Source of the DNA: DATGKR01 sp035294565 | Lineage (GTDB): Bacteria; Actinomycetota; Acidimicrobiia; Acidimicrobiales; Palsa-688 | DNA length: 15,292 bases | Direction: 5' to 3' | NCBI GenBank assembly: GCA_035294565.1 | Contig: DATGKR010000137.1 | Location: forward strand, 1 to 15,292 | Part shown: positions 7,685 through 13,677 of the stretch, one piece after another | How the letters are laid out: each line of letters starts with the position of its first letter | How positions within the stretch are numbered: position 1 is the first letter of the stretch | Position numbers and translations under genes: made by a program | The notes under the pieces: generated by a model | Told to the model about the DNA's origin: nothing | Databases searched by the model: none | What the model saw: the letters and a program-made list of their open reading frames with translations, nothing else

Positions 7685-9528
7685 GTGCCGGCCTCCGGGG
7701 AGCCCCTGCGGGCCCGGCGTCGGGCACGTTCGGACTGGTCCAACACCACCTTGCGCAGCCGAACGGCGGCGGGGGTGACCTCGACGCACTCGTCGTCCCC
7801 GATGAGCTCCAACGCCTGCTCGAGCGACAGCTGCAGCGGCGGGACCAGCCGGACCGTCTCGTCTGCAGCCGCGGCGCGCATGTTCGTCAGCTTCTTCTCC
7901 TTGGTGGGGTTGACATCCATGTCCTCGGGACGGGCGTTCTCGCCGATGATCATCCCCTCGTAGACCTCCACCCCCGGCCCGACGAACAGCGAGCCGCGTT
8001 CCTGCAGGTTCAAGAGGGCGTAGGCGGTGGTCGGGCCTTGGCGGTCGGCGACGAGCGACCCGTTCGTCCGGGTCCGCAGGTCCCCGTGCCAGGGCTCCCA
8101 GCCCTCCAGCACGTGGTGCAGCTGGCCGGTGCCACGCGTCTCGGTCAGGAACTCGGTGCGGAAACCGATGAGGCCACGGGAGGGGACCACCCACTCCATT
8201 CGGCACCACCCGGTCCCGTGGTTCACAACCGCCTCCATCCGGCCCCGCCGCAAGGACAAAAGCTGTGTCACCACCCCCAGATACTGTTCAGGGACGTCCA
8301 CCGAGACGCGCTCCACCGGTTCGAGGATGCGTCCCTCCGCCGAGCGGGTGAGGACCTGCGGCTTTCCCACTGTCAGCTCGAAACCTTCCCGGCGCATCAG
8401 CTCCACCAGCACGGCCAGGGCCAGCTCCCCCCGGCCCTGCACCTCCCAGGTGTCGGGGCGGTCGGTGGGCAGCACGCGGATGCTGACGTTGCCGACCAGC
8501 TCGGCGTCGAGGCGGTTCTTGATCAGCCTGGCGGTGAGCTTGGTGCCCGAGCGGCCCGAGAGGGGGGAGGTGTTCACGCCGAGGGTCATCGAGATGCTCG
8601 GCTCGTCGATGTGGATCGCCGGCAGGGGCCTGGCGTCGTCGGGGTCGGCGAGGGTGTCGCCGATCATCACGTCGGGGATGCCGGCGACGGCGACGATCTC
8701 CCCCGGTCCGGCCCCCTCGGGCGGCGCGTCGACCCGTTCGAGACCCTCCGTCACGTACACCTCCGACAGGCGCACCCGTTCGACGCTGCCTCCGGGCCGG
8801 CACCAGGCGACCGTCTGCCCCTTGCGCACCCTGCCGTTCCTGACCCGGCAGAGGGCCAGGCGACCGACGTAGGGTGAGGCGTCGAGGTTGGTGACCAGCG
8901 CCTGGAAGGGGTGCCCCTCCTCGTAGAAGGGTGCCGGGATGTGGTCGACCAACAAGTCGAAGAGCACTTTGAGGTCGGGGCTCGACGCGACCTCCGAGGG
9001 GTCGAAGGCTGCCCGCCCCGCCCGGGCGTTGCAGTAGACGATGGGGAAGTCGATCTGGGACTCGTCGGCGCCGAGGTCGAGGAACAGCTCGTAAACGGCG
9101 TCGACCACCTCGGCGGGCCGGGCGTCGGAGCGGTCCACCTTGTTGACCACGCAGATCACCGGAAGCCTCGCCTCGAGGGTCTTGCGCAGCACGAAGCGCG
9201 TCTGGGGCAGCGGTCCCTCGCTGGCGTCGACCAGGAGGAGCGCCCCGTCGACCATCGTCAACCCCCGCTCGACCTCTCCGCCGAAGTCGGCGTGGCCGGG
9301 CGTGTCGACGATGTTGATGGTCACGTCGCCGTAGTGGACGGCCGTGTTCTTTGCGAGGATGGTGATCCCCTTCTCCCTCTCGAGGTCCATCGAGTCGAGA
9401 ACCCGGTCGGCGACCTCCAGTCCGGCGCGGAAAGCGCCGGACTGGCGGAGCATGGCGTCCACCAGCGTCGTCTTGCCGTGGTCGACGTGGGCGACTATCG
9501 CCACGTTGCGGATGTCGGTCCTCTGCAT
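7678..9528 (-). CDS. typA: TypA/BipA ribosome-associated GTPase
   Basis: TypA (BipA) is an EF-G-like translational GTPase that binds the ribosome and aids 50S assembly and growth under stress or cold. The 616-residue protein shows the G1 loop AHVDHGKT (13-20), REKGITI (51-57), G3 DTPGH (75-79) and G4 NKVD (129-132). EF-G-like domains and the BipA-specific C-terminal region follow, the latter containing PTKEKKLTNMRAA. Length is typical (about 605-615). The ATG start matches the family N terminus and is preceded by a -10-like TAGCCT at a 10-nt distance with no Shine-Dalgarno. It is 43 nt downstream of the kinase gene on the same strand, probably with its own promoter. Confidence 0.97.
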   Translation of the reverse strand: MQRTDIRNVAIVAHVDHGKTTLVDAMLRQSGAFRAGLEVADRVLDSMDLEREKGITILAKNTAVHYGDVTINIVDTPGHADFGGEVERGLTMVDGALLLVDASEGPLPQTRFVLRKTLEARLPVICVVNKVDRSDARPAEVVDAVYELFLDLGADESQIDFPIVYCNARAGRAAFDPSEVASSPDLKVLFDLLVDHIPAPFYEEGHPFQALVTNLDASPYVGRLALCRVRNGRVRKGQTVAWCRPGGSVERVRLSEVYVTEGLERVDAPPEGAGPGEIVAVAGIPDVMIGDTLADPDDARPLPAIHIDEPSISMTLGVNTSPLSGRSGTKLTARLIKNRLDAELVGNVSIRVLPTDRPDTWEVQGRGELALAVLVELMRREGFELTVGKPQVLTRSAEGRILEPVERVSVDVPEQYLGVVTQLLSLRRGRMEAVVNHGTGWCRMEWVVPSRGLIGFRTEFLTETRGTGQLHHVLEGWEPWHGDLRTRTNGSLVADRQGPTTAYALLNLQERGSLFVGPGVEVYEGMIIGENARPEDMDVNPTKEKKLTNMRAAAADETVRLVPPLQLSLEQALELIGDDECVEVTPAAVRLRKVVLDQSERARRRARRGSPEAGTG

Positions 9529-9538
9529 GGGGCCGCCC

Positions 9539-9544
9539 AGGCTA
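9539..9544 (-). promoter_or_regulatory. Putative -10 element (TAGCCT) for typA
   Basis: On the minus strand TAGCCT ends 10 nt before the typA ATG, within the 43-nt gap after the kinase gene. It shares TAGCCTGGGC with the sequence ahead of hisS. No Shine-Dalgarno is present. Confidence 0.5.
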
Positions 9545-9571
9545 CCGGCAGGTTGGCGCGCCGCCGGGCGC

Positions 9572-11179
9572 CTACCTGCGCCGGCGATGCTCCTCCATGC
9601 GCCGGCGGATCAGCTCCCGCCTGGCTTGCAGGTCCCGGTAGCTCATCCGTTCGACGTCGGGGGTGACGCCGAGCTGCGCACGGAAGCCGTCGAGGTCCAC
9701 CGGGTGCTGGCGCGGGTCCACCCCCACCTCGGCGGCGATCCTTTCGCCGTAACGCTCGGTGAAGTACATGGCGATGTGGGTCACCTCGGCGAAGAGGTCC
9801 ACCTCCGGGGCGAGCGTCGCCAGGGCGCCGTCGATGAATAGCAGGTCCTTCACGTAGAGCATGAGCACCTTCGGAAAGCGCGCCCCGTATGCGAGGAGCT
9901 TCTTGATCAGGTCCCGGATCTCCCCCAGCAGCTCGTCGGGGGTCATCGCCGTGGGATCCTTGACCGGCTGGTCCACGCCGAGATCGCGGAGGACGGCGTC
10001 GAGGTCCGTGTCGGGCGGTAAGGCCCCAAGGTCGCGAAGGGCGGCCAACTGCATCTTCGGGTCGTTGATCGTCCCCCCCATCAACATCCTGAGGAACGCC
10101 AGTCTGCGGGCGTCGTCGAGGCGCCCGGTTATCCCGTAGTCGAGGAGCGCCACCCGTCCGTCGGGCTGGACGAACAGGTTGCCCCCGTGCAGGTCCCCGT
10201 GGAACACGCCGAAAAGCGTCGCCCCCTCCAGGAAGGAGATCATGAGCGCCCGGACGACCTCGGCCGTGTCGATCCCCGCCGCCCGCATGCCGGCCACGTC
10301 GTCGAACCCGAAGCCCGACAGGCGCTCCATCACCAGCACCCGCCGGGTCACCAGCCGGGGGTGGGGGCGGGGCACGACGACCGAACGCTGGTCGGTGGCG
10401 GCGAAGACGGCGGCGACGTCGAGCATGTTGGCCGCTTCGAGACGGAAGTCGAGCTCCTCGACGATGGTCTCCGCGAACAGCTCCACCAGCGCCGGTGGGT
10501 TCGCCAGCGCCGAAACGGGGATGCGGCCGATCAGGAAGGGGGCGATCCAGCTCATCGCCGCCAGGTCGCGCCTGACCGTGGCGGCCACCTGGGGCCTCTG
10601 GACCTTGACGACCACCTCCTCCCCGCTCCGCAGGGTAGCGGCGTGCACCTGGGCGATCGACGCTGCTGCGAGCGGCTCTGGATCGAAGCTGGCGAACACC
10701 TCCTCGATGGTCGCCCCCAGATCCTGTTCGACGACGGAGCGCACCGCGTCGAAGGTCTCGGGCGGAACCTTGTCGCGCAGCAGCCGGAACTCGGCGACCA
10801 GCTCGGGAGGGAACAGCCCCTCGCCGGAGGAGAGGATCTGCCCGAGCTTGATGTAGGTGGGACCAAGAGCTTGGAACGCCGTCCGCAGCCGCAGCGAAAG
10901 TCCCGCCCGCGACACCTCGGGTCGGCCCTCCCGCCGGGCACGGCGGCGGTCGGACAGGTACCAGCCCCCGAGGGCGGTGACCAGCTGGGCGGCGACCCGG
11001 AAGAAGCGGCGCCCGGGGGGGAGGCTCCGGCGGCGAAGCAGGTGCGGGACCTGACTGGCCGTGGCGGCCCGCAGCTTGGCGGTGCCGTCAATCCACACCA
11101 ACTCCGACGGTTCGACGATCCAGGGCGGGCGGCTACTGAACGACCCGATGGCGAGATCGGCGGGGGGGGCGGATTGCAC
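9572..11179 (-). CDS. ABC1/AarF/UbiB-family atypical kinase-like protein
   Basis: Members of this family are atypical kinases or ATPases linked to lipid or isoprenoid-quinone metabolism; the substrate here cannot be told from sequence. The 535-residue protein has the defining ABC1 region LGPTYIKLGQ (105-114, the KxGQ motif). The alanine-rich nucleotide loop AAASIAQVHAA is at 171-181 and the predicted ATP-contacting lysine in VVVKVQRP is Lys192. The catalytic-loop block HGDLHGGNLF is at 327-336, and a metal-binding DYG replaces the usual DFG at 347-349. I see no clear C-terminal membrane pair as found in proteobacterial UbiB. The GTG start at 11179 has no Shine-Dalgarno but lies 6 nt after a TAGCGT -10-like element. 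It is divergent from the acuI-like gene. Confidence 0.9.
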   Translation of the reverse strand: MQSAPPADLAIGSFSSRPPWIVEPSELVWIDGTAKLRAATASQVPHLLRRRSLPPGRRFFRVAAQLVTALGGWYLSDRRRARREGRPEVSRAGLSLRLRTAFQALGPTYIKLGQILSSGEGLFPPELVAEFRLLRDKVPPETFDAVRSVVEQDLGATIEEVFASFDPEPLAAASIAQVHAATLRSGEEVVVKVQRPQVAATVRRDLAAMSWIAPFLIGRIPVSALANPPALVELFAETIVEELDFRLEAANMLDVAAVFAATDQRSVVVPRPHPRLVTRRVLVMERLSGFGFDDVAGMRAAGIDTAEVVRALMISFLEGATLFGVFHGDLHGGNLFVQPDGRVALLDYGITGRLDDARRLAFLRMLMGGTINDPKMQLAALRDLGALPPDTDLDAVLRDLGVDQPVKDPTAMTPDELLGEIRDLIKKLLAYGARFPKVLMLYVKDLLFIDGALATLAPEVDLFAEVTHIAMYFTERYGERIAAEVGVDPRQHPVDLDGFRAQLGVTPDVERMSYRDLQARRELIRRRMEEHRRRR

Positions 11180-11185
11180 CAGGGC

Positions 11186-11191
11186 ACGCTA
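11186..11191 (-). promoter_or_regulatory. Putative -10 element (TAGCGT) for the kinase gene
   Basis: On the minus strand TAGCGT ends 6 nt before the GTG at 11179. This is the spacing expected if transcription starts at the start codon. It supports GTG 11179 as the start. Confidence 0.5.
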
Positions 11192-11297
11192 CCCTGCCCC
11201 GGCTCCGAGCAGGGCTGCGCCGGGGTTGTGCGCCGGCCGGGGCCACGGCTGCTCCTACCTTGCCCCGGTGGGGCTGCGGCGCGGCGGGGCAGGTCGC

Positions 11298-11303
11298 TAC
11301 GTT
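11298..11303 (+). promoter_or_regulatory. Putative -10 element (TACGTT) for acuI
   Basis: TACGTT ends 8 nt before the acuI ATG at 11312. The spacer GGGCGGCC resembles the spacers before typA and hisS. No Shine-Dalgarno is visible. Confidence 0.45.
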
Positions 11304-11311
11304 GGGCGGCC

Positions 11312-12304
11312 ATGACCGACGCGACCTTCAAGGCTTTCGTGGCAGAAAAGACCGACGGCGGCTTCCGCCGGCAGGTGCGGGACTTCTCCGCCGGCGACCT
11401 TCCCGCCGACGGGGTCCTCGTCGACGTCGAATGGTCGAGCGTCAACTACAAGGACGCCCTCGCCTCCACTCCCGACGGCAAGGTGGCGCGCATCTCACCG
11501 CTCATCCCGGGCATCGATCTCGCCGGCCGCCTGGTCGAGGAGGCGGGCAGCCTGCCGGCGGGCAGCGCTGTCGTGGCCCACGGCTACGACCTGGGTGTGG
11601 CCCGCCACGGCGGCTTCGCCGAGAAGGCGAGGGTGCCGGAGGGCTGGCTGGTGCCCCTACCCGACGGTCTCGACGCCCGCCAGGCGATGGTGATCGGAAC
11701 CGCCGGCTACACCGCCGCCCTGTCGGTGATCGCCCTGCAAGAGCACGGCATAACCCCAGAGGCGGGGCCGGTGCTGGTGACCGGCGCCACCGGAGGGGTC
11801 GGAAGCGTGGCCGTCAGCATCCTGGCGGGTTTGGGTTACGAGGTCGCTGCGAGCACCGGCAAGTCGGAGGGGCACGACTACCTGCGGTCGCTCGGCGCCG
11901 CCGAAGTGATCGACCGGTCGACCCTCGAGGGGTCCGGCAAGCCGCTCGACTCGATGGTGTGGGCCGGGGCGGTCGATTGCGTCGGGGGTGCGACGCTGGC
12001 CAACGTGCTGGCGAAGATCCGCTACGGCGGAGCCGTCGCCGCCAGCGGCCTGACAGGAGGCGCGCAGGTCCCGACGACGGTCATGCCGTTCATCCTCCGG
12101 GGCGTCTCCCTGCTGGGGATCGACTCGGTGCAGACCCCCATCGAGCGCAGGCGCCGGGTGTGGGAGCGGCTCGCCACCGATCTTCGCCCGCCCCACCTCG
12201 ACGACATCGGCGCGTCGATCGGCATGGACGACCTCGACGAGGTGCTCGGCCGGATCCTTGCCGGCGGTGTGACCGGGCGCTACGTGGTCCGGACCGGAGG
12301 CTGA
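11312..12304 (+). CDS. acuI: AcuI/YhdH-type acrylyl-CoA reductase (NADPH), quinone oxidoreductase family
   Basis: Members of this medium-chain dehydrogenase/reductase subgroup reduce acryloyl-CoA to propionyl-CoA with NADPH, removing a reactive intermediate of 3-hydroxypropionate, propionate or DMSP metabolism. The 330-residue protein is of family length. It contains SSVNYKDALA (about 42-51), PLIPGIDLAG (63-72), the Rossmann loop VTGATGGVGSVAV (about 155-167) and RRRVWERLATDL near the C terminus, all typical of YhdH/AcuI. No zinc-ligand cysteine cluster is evident, as expected for the zinc-free class. The ATG at 11312 matches the family N terminus; an open frame continues upstream but crosses the promoter region and is not coding-like. 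No partner acyl-CoA genes are adjacent, so the physiological substrate is inferred from the family. Confidence 0.88.
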   Translation: MTDATFKAFVAEKTDGGFRRQVRDFSAGDLPADGVLVDVEWSSVNYKDALASTPDGKVARISPLIPGIDLAGRLVEEAGSLPAGSAVVAHGYDLGVARHGGFAEKARVPEGWLVPLPDGLDARQAMVIGTAGYTAALSVIALQEHGITPEAGPVLVTGATGGVGSVAVSILAGLGYEVAASTGKSEGHDYLRSLGAAEVIDRSTLEGSGKPLDSMVWAGAVDCVGGATLANVLAKIRYGGAVAASGLTGGAQVPTTVMPFILRGVSLLGIDSVQTPIERRRRVWERLATDLRPPHLDDIGASIGMDDLDEVLGRILAGGVTGRYVVRTGG

Positions 12305-12321
12305 GCAAGGCGGCTTCTCAG
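12301..12321. terminator. Hairpin over both stop codons, acuI/lipoprotein convergence
   Basis: CTGAG (12301-12305) pairs with CTCAG (12317-12321). An inner AAG pairs with CTT around a GCGG loop, with one bulged C. Both TGA stop codons lie in the stem. There is no following T run. It may act as a short bidirectional terminator. Confidence 0.3.
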
Positions 12322-12797
12322 TGGGTGGCTTGGGTCGTGAACGTCAGGGGGGCGGTGGCGTCCTGGGTGGGGTTGGGCGTCGGCTGGGTCACCGAGACCA
12401 GGCACGAGTCGGGCTGGTCGCAGGTGATGTGGTTGGTGCCGAAAGGTCCCTTGGTGACGGTGAACGTGGTGTGAACCGCCCCGGACGAGTTGGCCGTGAC
12501 CGCCTTGATGCCAGCCAGGTTGCAGTCCGCCTCGCTGGTGGAGGTTCCCTTGTTGGCGCACTCGGCTACGACCAGGCTCTCGCCGGGGCTGAACCCCGTG
12601 GCGGTCACCTGGACCGTGGCCGGCGACTGGAGCGGCTCGGCCGGGCTGATGACCAGGCTCGGCTGCGCCGAAGTCGCGCTCTGGGTCGGCGCCGGAACAC
12701 TGGTGGGGGCGGTGACGTGGGACGAGCTGCTGCAGGCGCTGAGCCCGGCGGCGGAGGCTGCCAGCAGGGCTACGGCGAGCGGTCGCATGACGTTCAT
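12318..12797 (-). CDS. Secreted lipoprotein with a neocarzinostatin-like domain
   Basis: From the ATG at 12797 this is a 159-residue protein with a short lipoprotein signal peptide ending in the lipobox LSAC (19-22), so Cys22 should be lipidated and the protein anchored outside the membrane. A Ser/Thr/Pro linker (23-46) leads to a domain of about 110 residues that resembles the neocarzinostatin apoprotein fold. It shows VQVTATGFSPGE, VAECA, DCN, AVTANSSG and ITCDQPDSCLV, with Cys80/Cys92 and Cys126/Cys132 spaced like the two disulphides of that family. The family includes enediyne carrier proteins, but many relatives are uncharacterised secreted proteins and no biosynthetic genes are nearby, so the role is unknown. 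A TTG start 13 codons upstream (12836) would put charged residues before the signal and lies at the terminator hairpin, so it is less likely; ATG 12788 is another option. Confidence 0.75.
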   Translation of the reverse strand: MNVMRPLAVALLAASAAGLSACSSSSHVTAPTSVPAPTQSATSAQPSLVISPAEPLQSPATVQVTATGFSPGESLVVAECANKGTSTSEADCNLAGIKAVTANSSGAVHTTFTVTKGPFGTNHITCDQPDSCLVSVTQPTPNPTQDATAPLTFTTQATH

Positions 12798-12831
12798 CGG
12801 GCTTGGGCTGTCCTTCGCTCTCTTGTTTTCC

Positions 12832-12864
12832 GACAAAAGGGGACGGCCCTCTGCCGTCCCCTTT
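12832..12864 (-). terminator. Rho-independent terminator, minus strand
   Basis: A perfect 12-bp stem (12836-12847 with 12853-12864) closes a 5-nt loop. Read on the minus strand it ends in CCCC and then TTTT, the best intrinsic terminator shape in the window. No minus-strand gene ends just upstream of it; the only matching promoter is at 13114-13141. It also sits about 39 nt before the lipoprotein start, so it could act as an attenuator in that gene's leader. Confidence 0.65.
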
Positions 12865-13107
12865 CCACCACACTATTCGCTTTTTACACCCCGAGCACGA
12901 CTGCGTCGGACGACCGCTCCGTGGGCGGGAGACCACGACCGGCGGCCGGCTCCCGGGAAGCCTCGAGCCACCGTCTGGGCCTGACAAAGGCGGCGCTCGC
13001 AAACGGCCCGGGGCCTTCTCAGGCGAATCCGAAAGGCGGCGACCGCTCCGCTCGTTCGAAGAGCAATGGAATCACCTCGCTCGTTCGACGATTGCCTAAC
13101 CTGGACA
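12832..13107 (-). ncRNA. Candidate structured non-coding RNA or long leader
   Basis: A transcript of about 275 nt would start near 13107, after a promoter with both boxes, and end at the intrinsic terminator at 12832-12864. No plausible ORF fills it. It contains exact direct repeats of 10-11 nt: CGGAGCGGTCG at 12911-12921 and 13040-13050, CGCCGCCTTT at 12986-12995 and 13032-13041, and TCGAACGAGCG at 13049-13059 and 13078-13088 (all minus-strand reading). Several local hairpins can be drawn, for example CGTGG with CCACG around a C-rich loop. I do not recognise RNase P RNA, tmRNA, SRP RNA or a known riboswitch in it. Its size and isolation recall 6S- or Ms1-type RNAs, but that is only analogy. 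Alternatively it is a 5' leader of the lipoprotein gene with an attenuator. Confidence 0.4.
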
Positions 13108-13113
13108 GTTCCT

Positions 13114-13141
13114 ATTGTACCCATCTGGCCGGCTGTTTCAA
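13114..13141 (-). promoter_or_regulatory. Two-box sigma-70-type promoter, minus strand
   Basis: On the minus strand TTGAAA (13136-13141) and TACAAT (13114-13119) are separated by 16 nt, each close to the consensus TTGACA and TATAAT. It is the only place in the window where I saw both boxes. It faces away from bcp and towards the candidate RNA. A start point near 13107 is predicted. Confidence 0.6.
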
Positions 13142-13149
13142 GGCCTGAT

Positions 13150-13155
13150 TAGCAT
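13150..13155 (+). promoter_or_regulatory. Putative -10 element (TAGCAT) for bcp
   Basis: TAGCAT ends 6 nt before the bcp ATG at 13162, with no room for a Shine-Dalgarno, which suits a leaderless mRNA. It lies back to back with the minus-strand promoter; only 8 nt separate it from that promoter's -35. Confidence 0.5.
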
Positions 13156-13161
13156 CGGCCG

Positions 13162-13623
13162 ATGACTGCCAAGCTGCATGTGGGCGACAAAGCCCCCGCC
13201 TTCGACCTTGCCGACCAGACGGGCAAGAAGGTCGCTCTCAGCTCTTACGCCGGCCGCAAGGTGCTCGTCTACTTCTACCCGAAGGCGGACACCCCGGGCT
13301 GCACCGCCCAGGCGTGCGGGCTTCGCGACGTGCTGGGCGACATTGGCGACACCGGGGTCATCGGCATCAGCCCCGACCCCCCCGCCAGGCAGGCGAAGTT
13401 CGACCAGAAGTACGGCCTGGGTTTCCCGTTGCTCTCGGACGAGGACCACTCCGTCGCCGAAGCGTACGGCGTTTGGACGGAGAGGTCGATGTACGGCCGC
13501 AAGTACATGGGCATCTTGCGCTCCGCCTTCCTGGTCGACGAGGACGGCAAGCTCGAACAGGTTTGGTACAAGATCTCGCCGGCCGACACCCCGAAGAACC
13601 TGCTGGCCGCCGTCAAAGCCTGA
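13162..13623 (+). CDS. bcp: Bcp/PrxQ-type thiol peroxidase
   Basis: This peroxiredoxin reduces hydrogen peroxide and organic hydroperoxides with electrons from thioredoxin or a similar donor in the cytoplasm. The 153-residue protein shows the catalytic motif PKADTPGCTAQAC, with peroxidatic Cys47 in the P-x-x-x-T-x-x-C motif (40-47) and resolving Cys52 five residues later. This is the atypical 2-Cys arrangement of E. coli Bcp. The conserved Arg120 (ILRSAFLVD) is present. Length is typical. The ATG start is fixed by the family N terminus and the -10 element just ahead. It is a single-gene unit, convergent with fabF. Confidence 0.96.
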   Translation: MTAKLHVGDKAPAFDLADQTGKKVALSSYAGRKVLVYFYPKADTPGCTAQACGLRDVLGDIGDTGVIGISPDPPARQAKFDQKYGLGFPLLSDEDHSVAEAYGVWTERSMYGRKYMGILRSAFLVDEDGKLEQVWYKISPADTPKNLLAAVKA

Positions 13624-13631
13624 ACCCCGGG

Positions 13632-13677
13632 GGCGCCGACCCCGAAGGCCGGTAGCGGCTTCTAGGCCGCCGGCGCC
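13632..13677. terminator. Nested inverted repeats at the bcp/fabF convergence
   Basis: GGCGCCG (13632-13638) pairs with CGGCGCC (13671-13677). Inside it GCGGC (13655-13659) pairs with GCCGC (13666-13670) around a 6-nt loop that carries the fabF stop codon (TAG). No T run follows on either strand. It is a possible bidirectional terminator. Confidence 0.35.

Larger units (their letters stand above)
11180..11311. promoter_or_regulatory. Divergent promoter region, kinase gene / acuI
   Basis: The 132-bp gap separates two divergently read genes. It holds the minus-strand TAGCGT (11186-11191) and the plus-strand TACGTT (11298-11303). It also has a 14-bp direct repeat CTACCYTGCCCCGG at 11189-11202 and 11255-11268, with one mismatch. 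The first repeat copy overlaps the minus-strand -10. Each copy also contains TACCYT, which could act as an extra plus-strand -10. A regulator-binding role for the repeat is only inference. Confidence 0.4.

Noticed and set aside
10187..12304. 705-codon frame extending acuI upstream across the kinase gene
   Set aside because: The part before ATG 11312 lies antisense to the ABC1 kinase gene and through the promoter region; only the last 330 codons are AcuI-like.
13071..13078. ATCACCTC on the plus strand, resembling the 16S rRNA 3' end
   Set aside because: No rRNA sequence flanks it; it is only the complement of the SD-like site described above.
12832..13107. RNase P RNA, tmRNA, SRP RNA or a known riboswitch
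   Set aside because: I looked for GAGGAAAGTCC-type, tRNA-like-end and GGAAG/GCAGC-type signatures and found none.
12873..13124. 83-codon minus-strand ORF in the intergenic stretch
   Set aside because: Its ATG lies upstream of the predicted -10 box, it has no Shine-Dalgarno and its Arg-rich product resembles nothing known to me.
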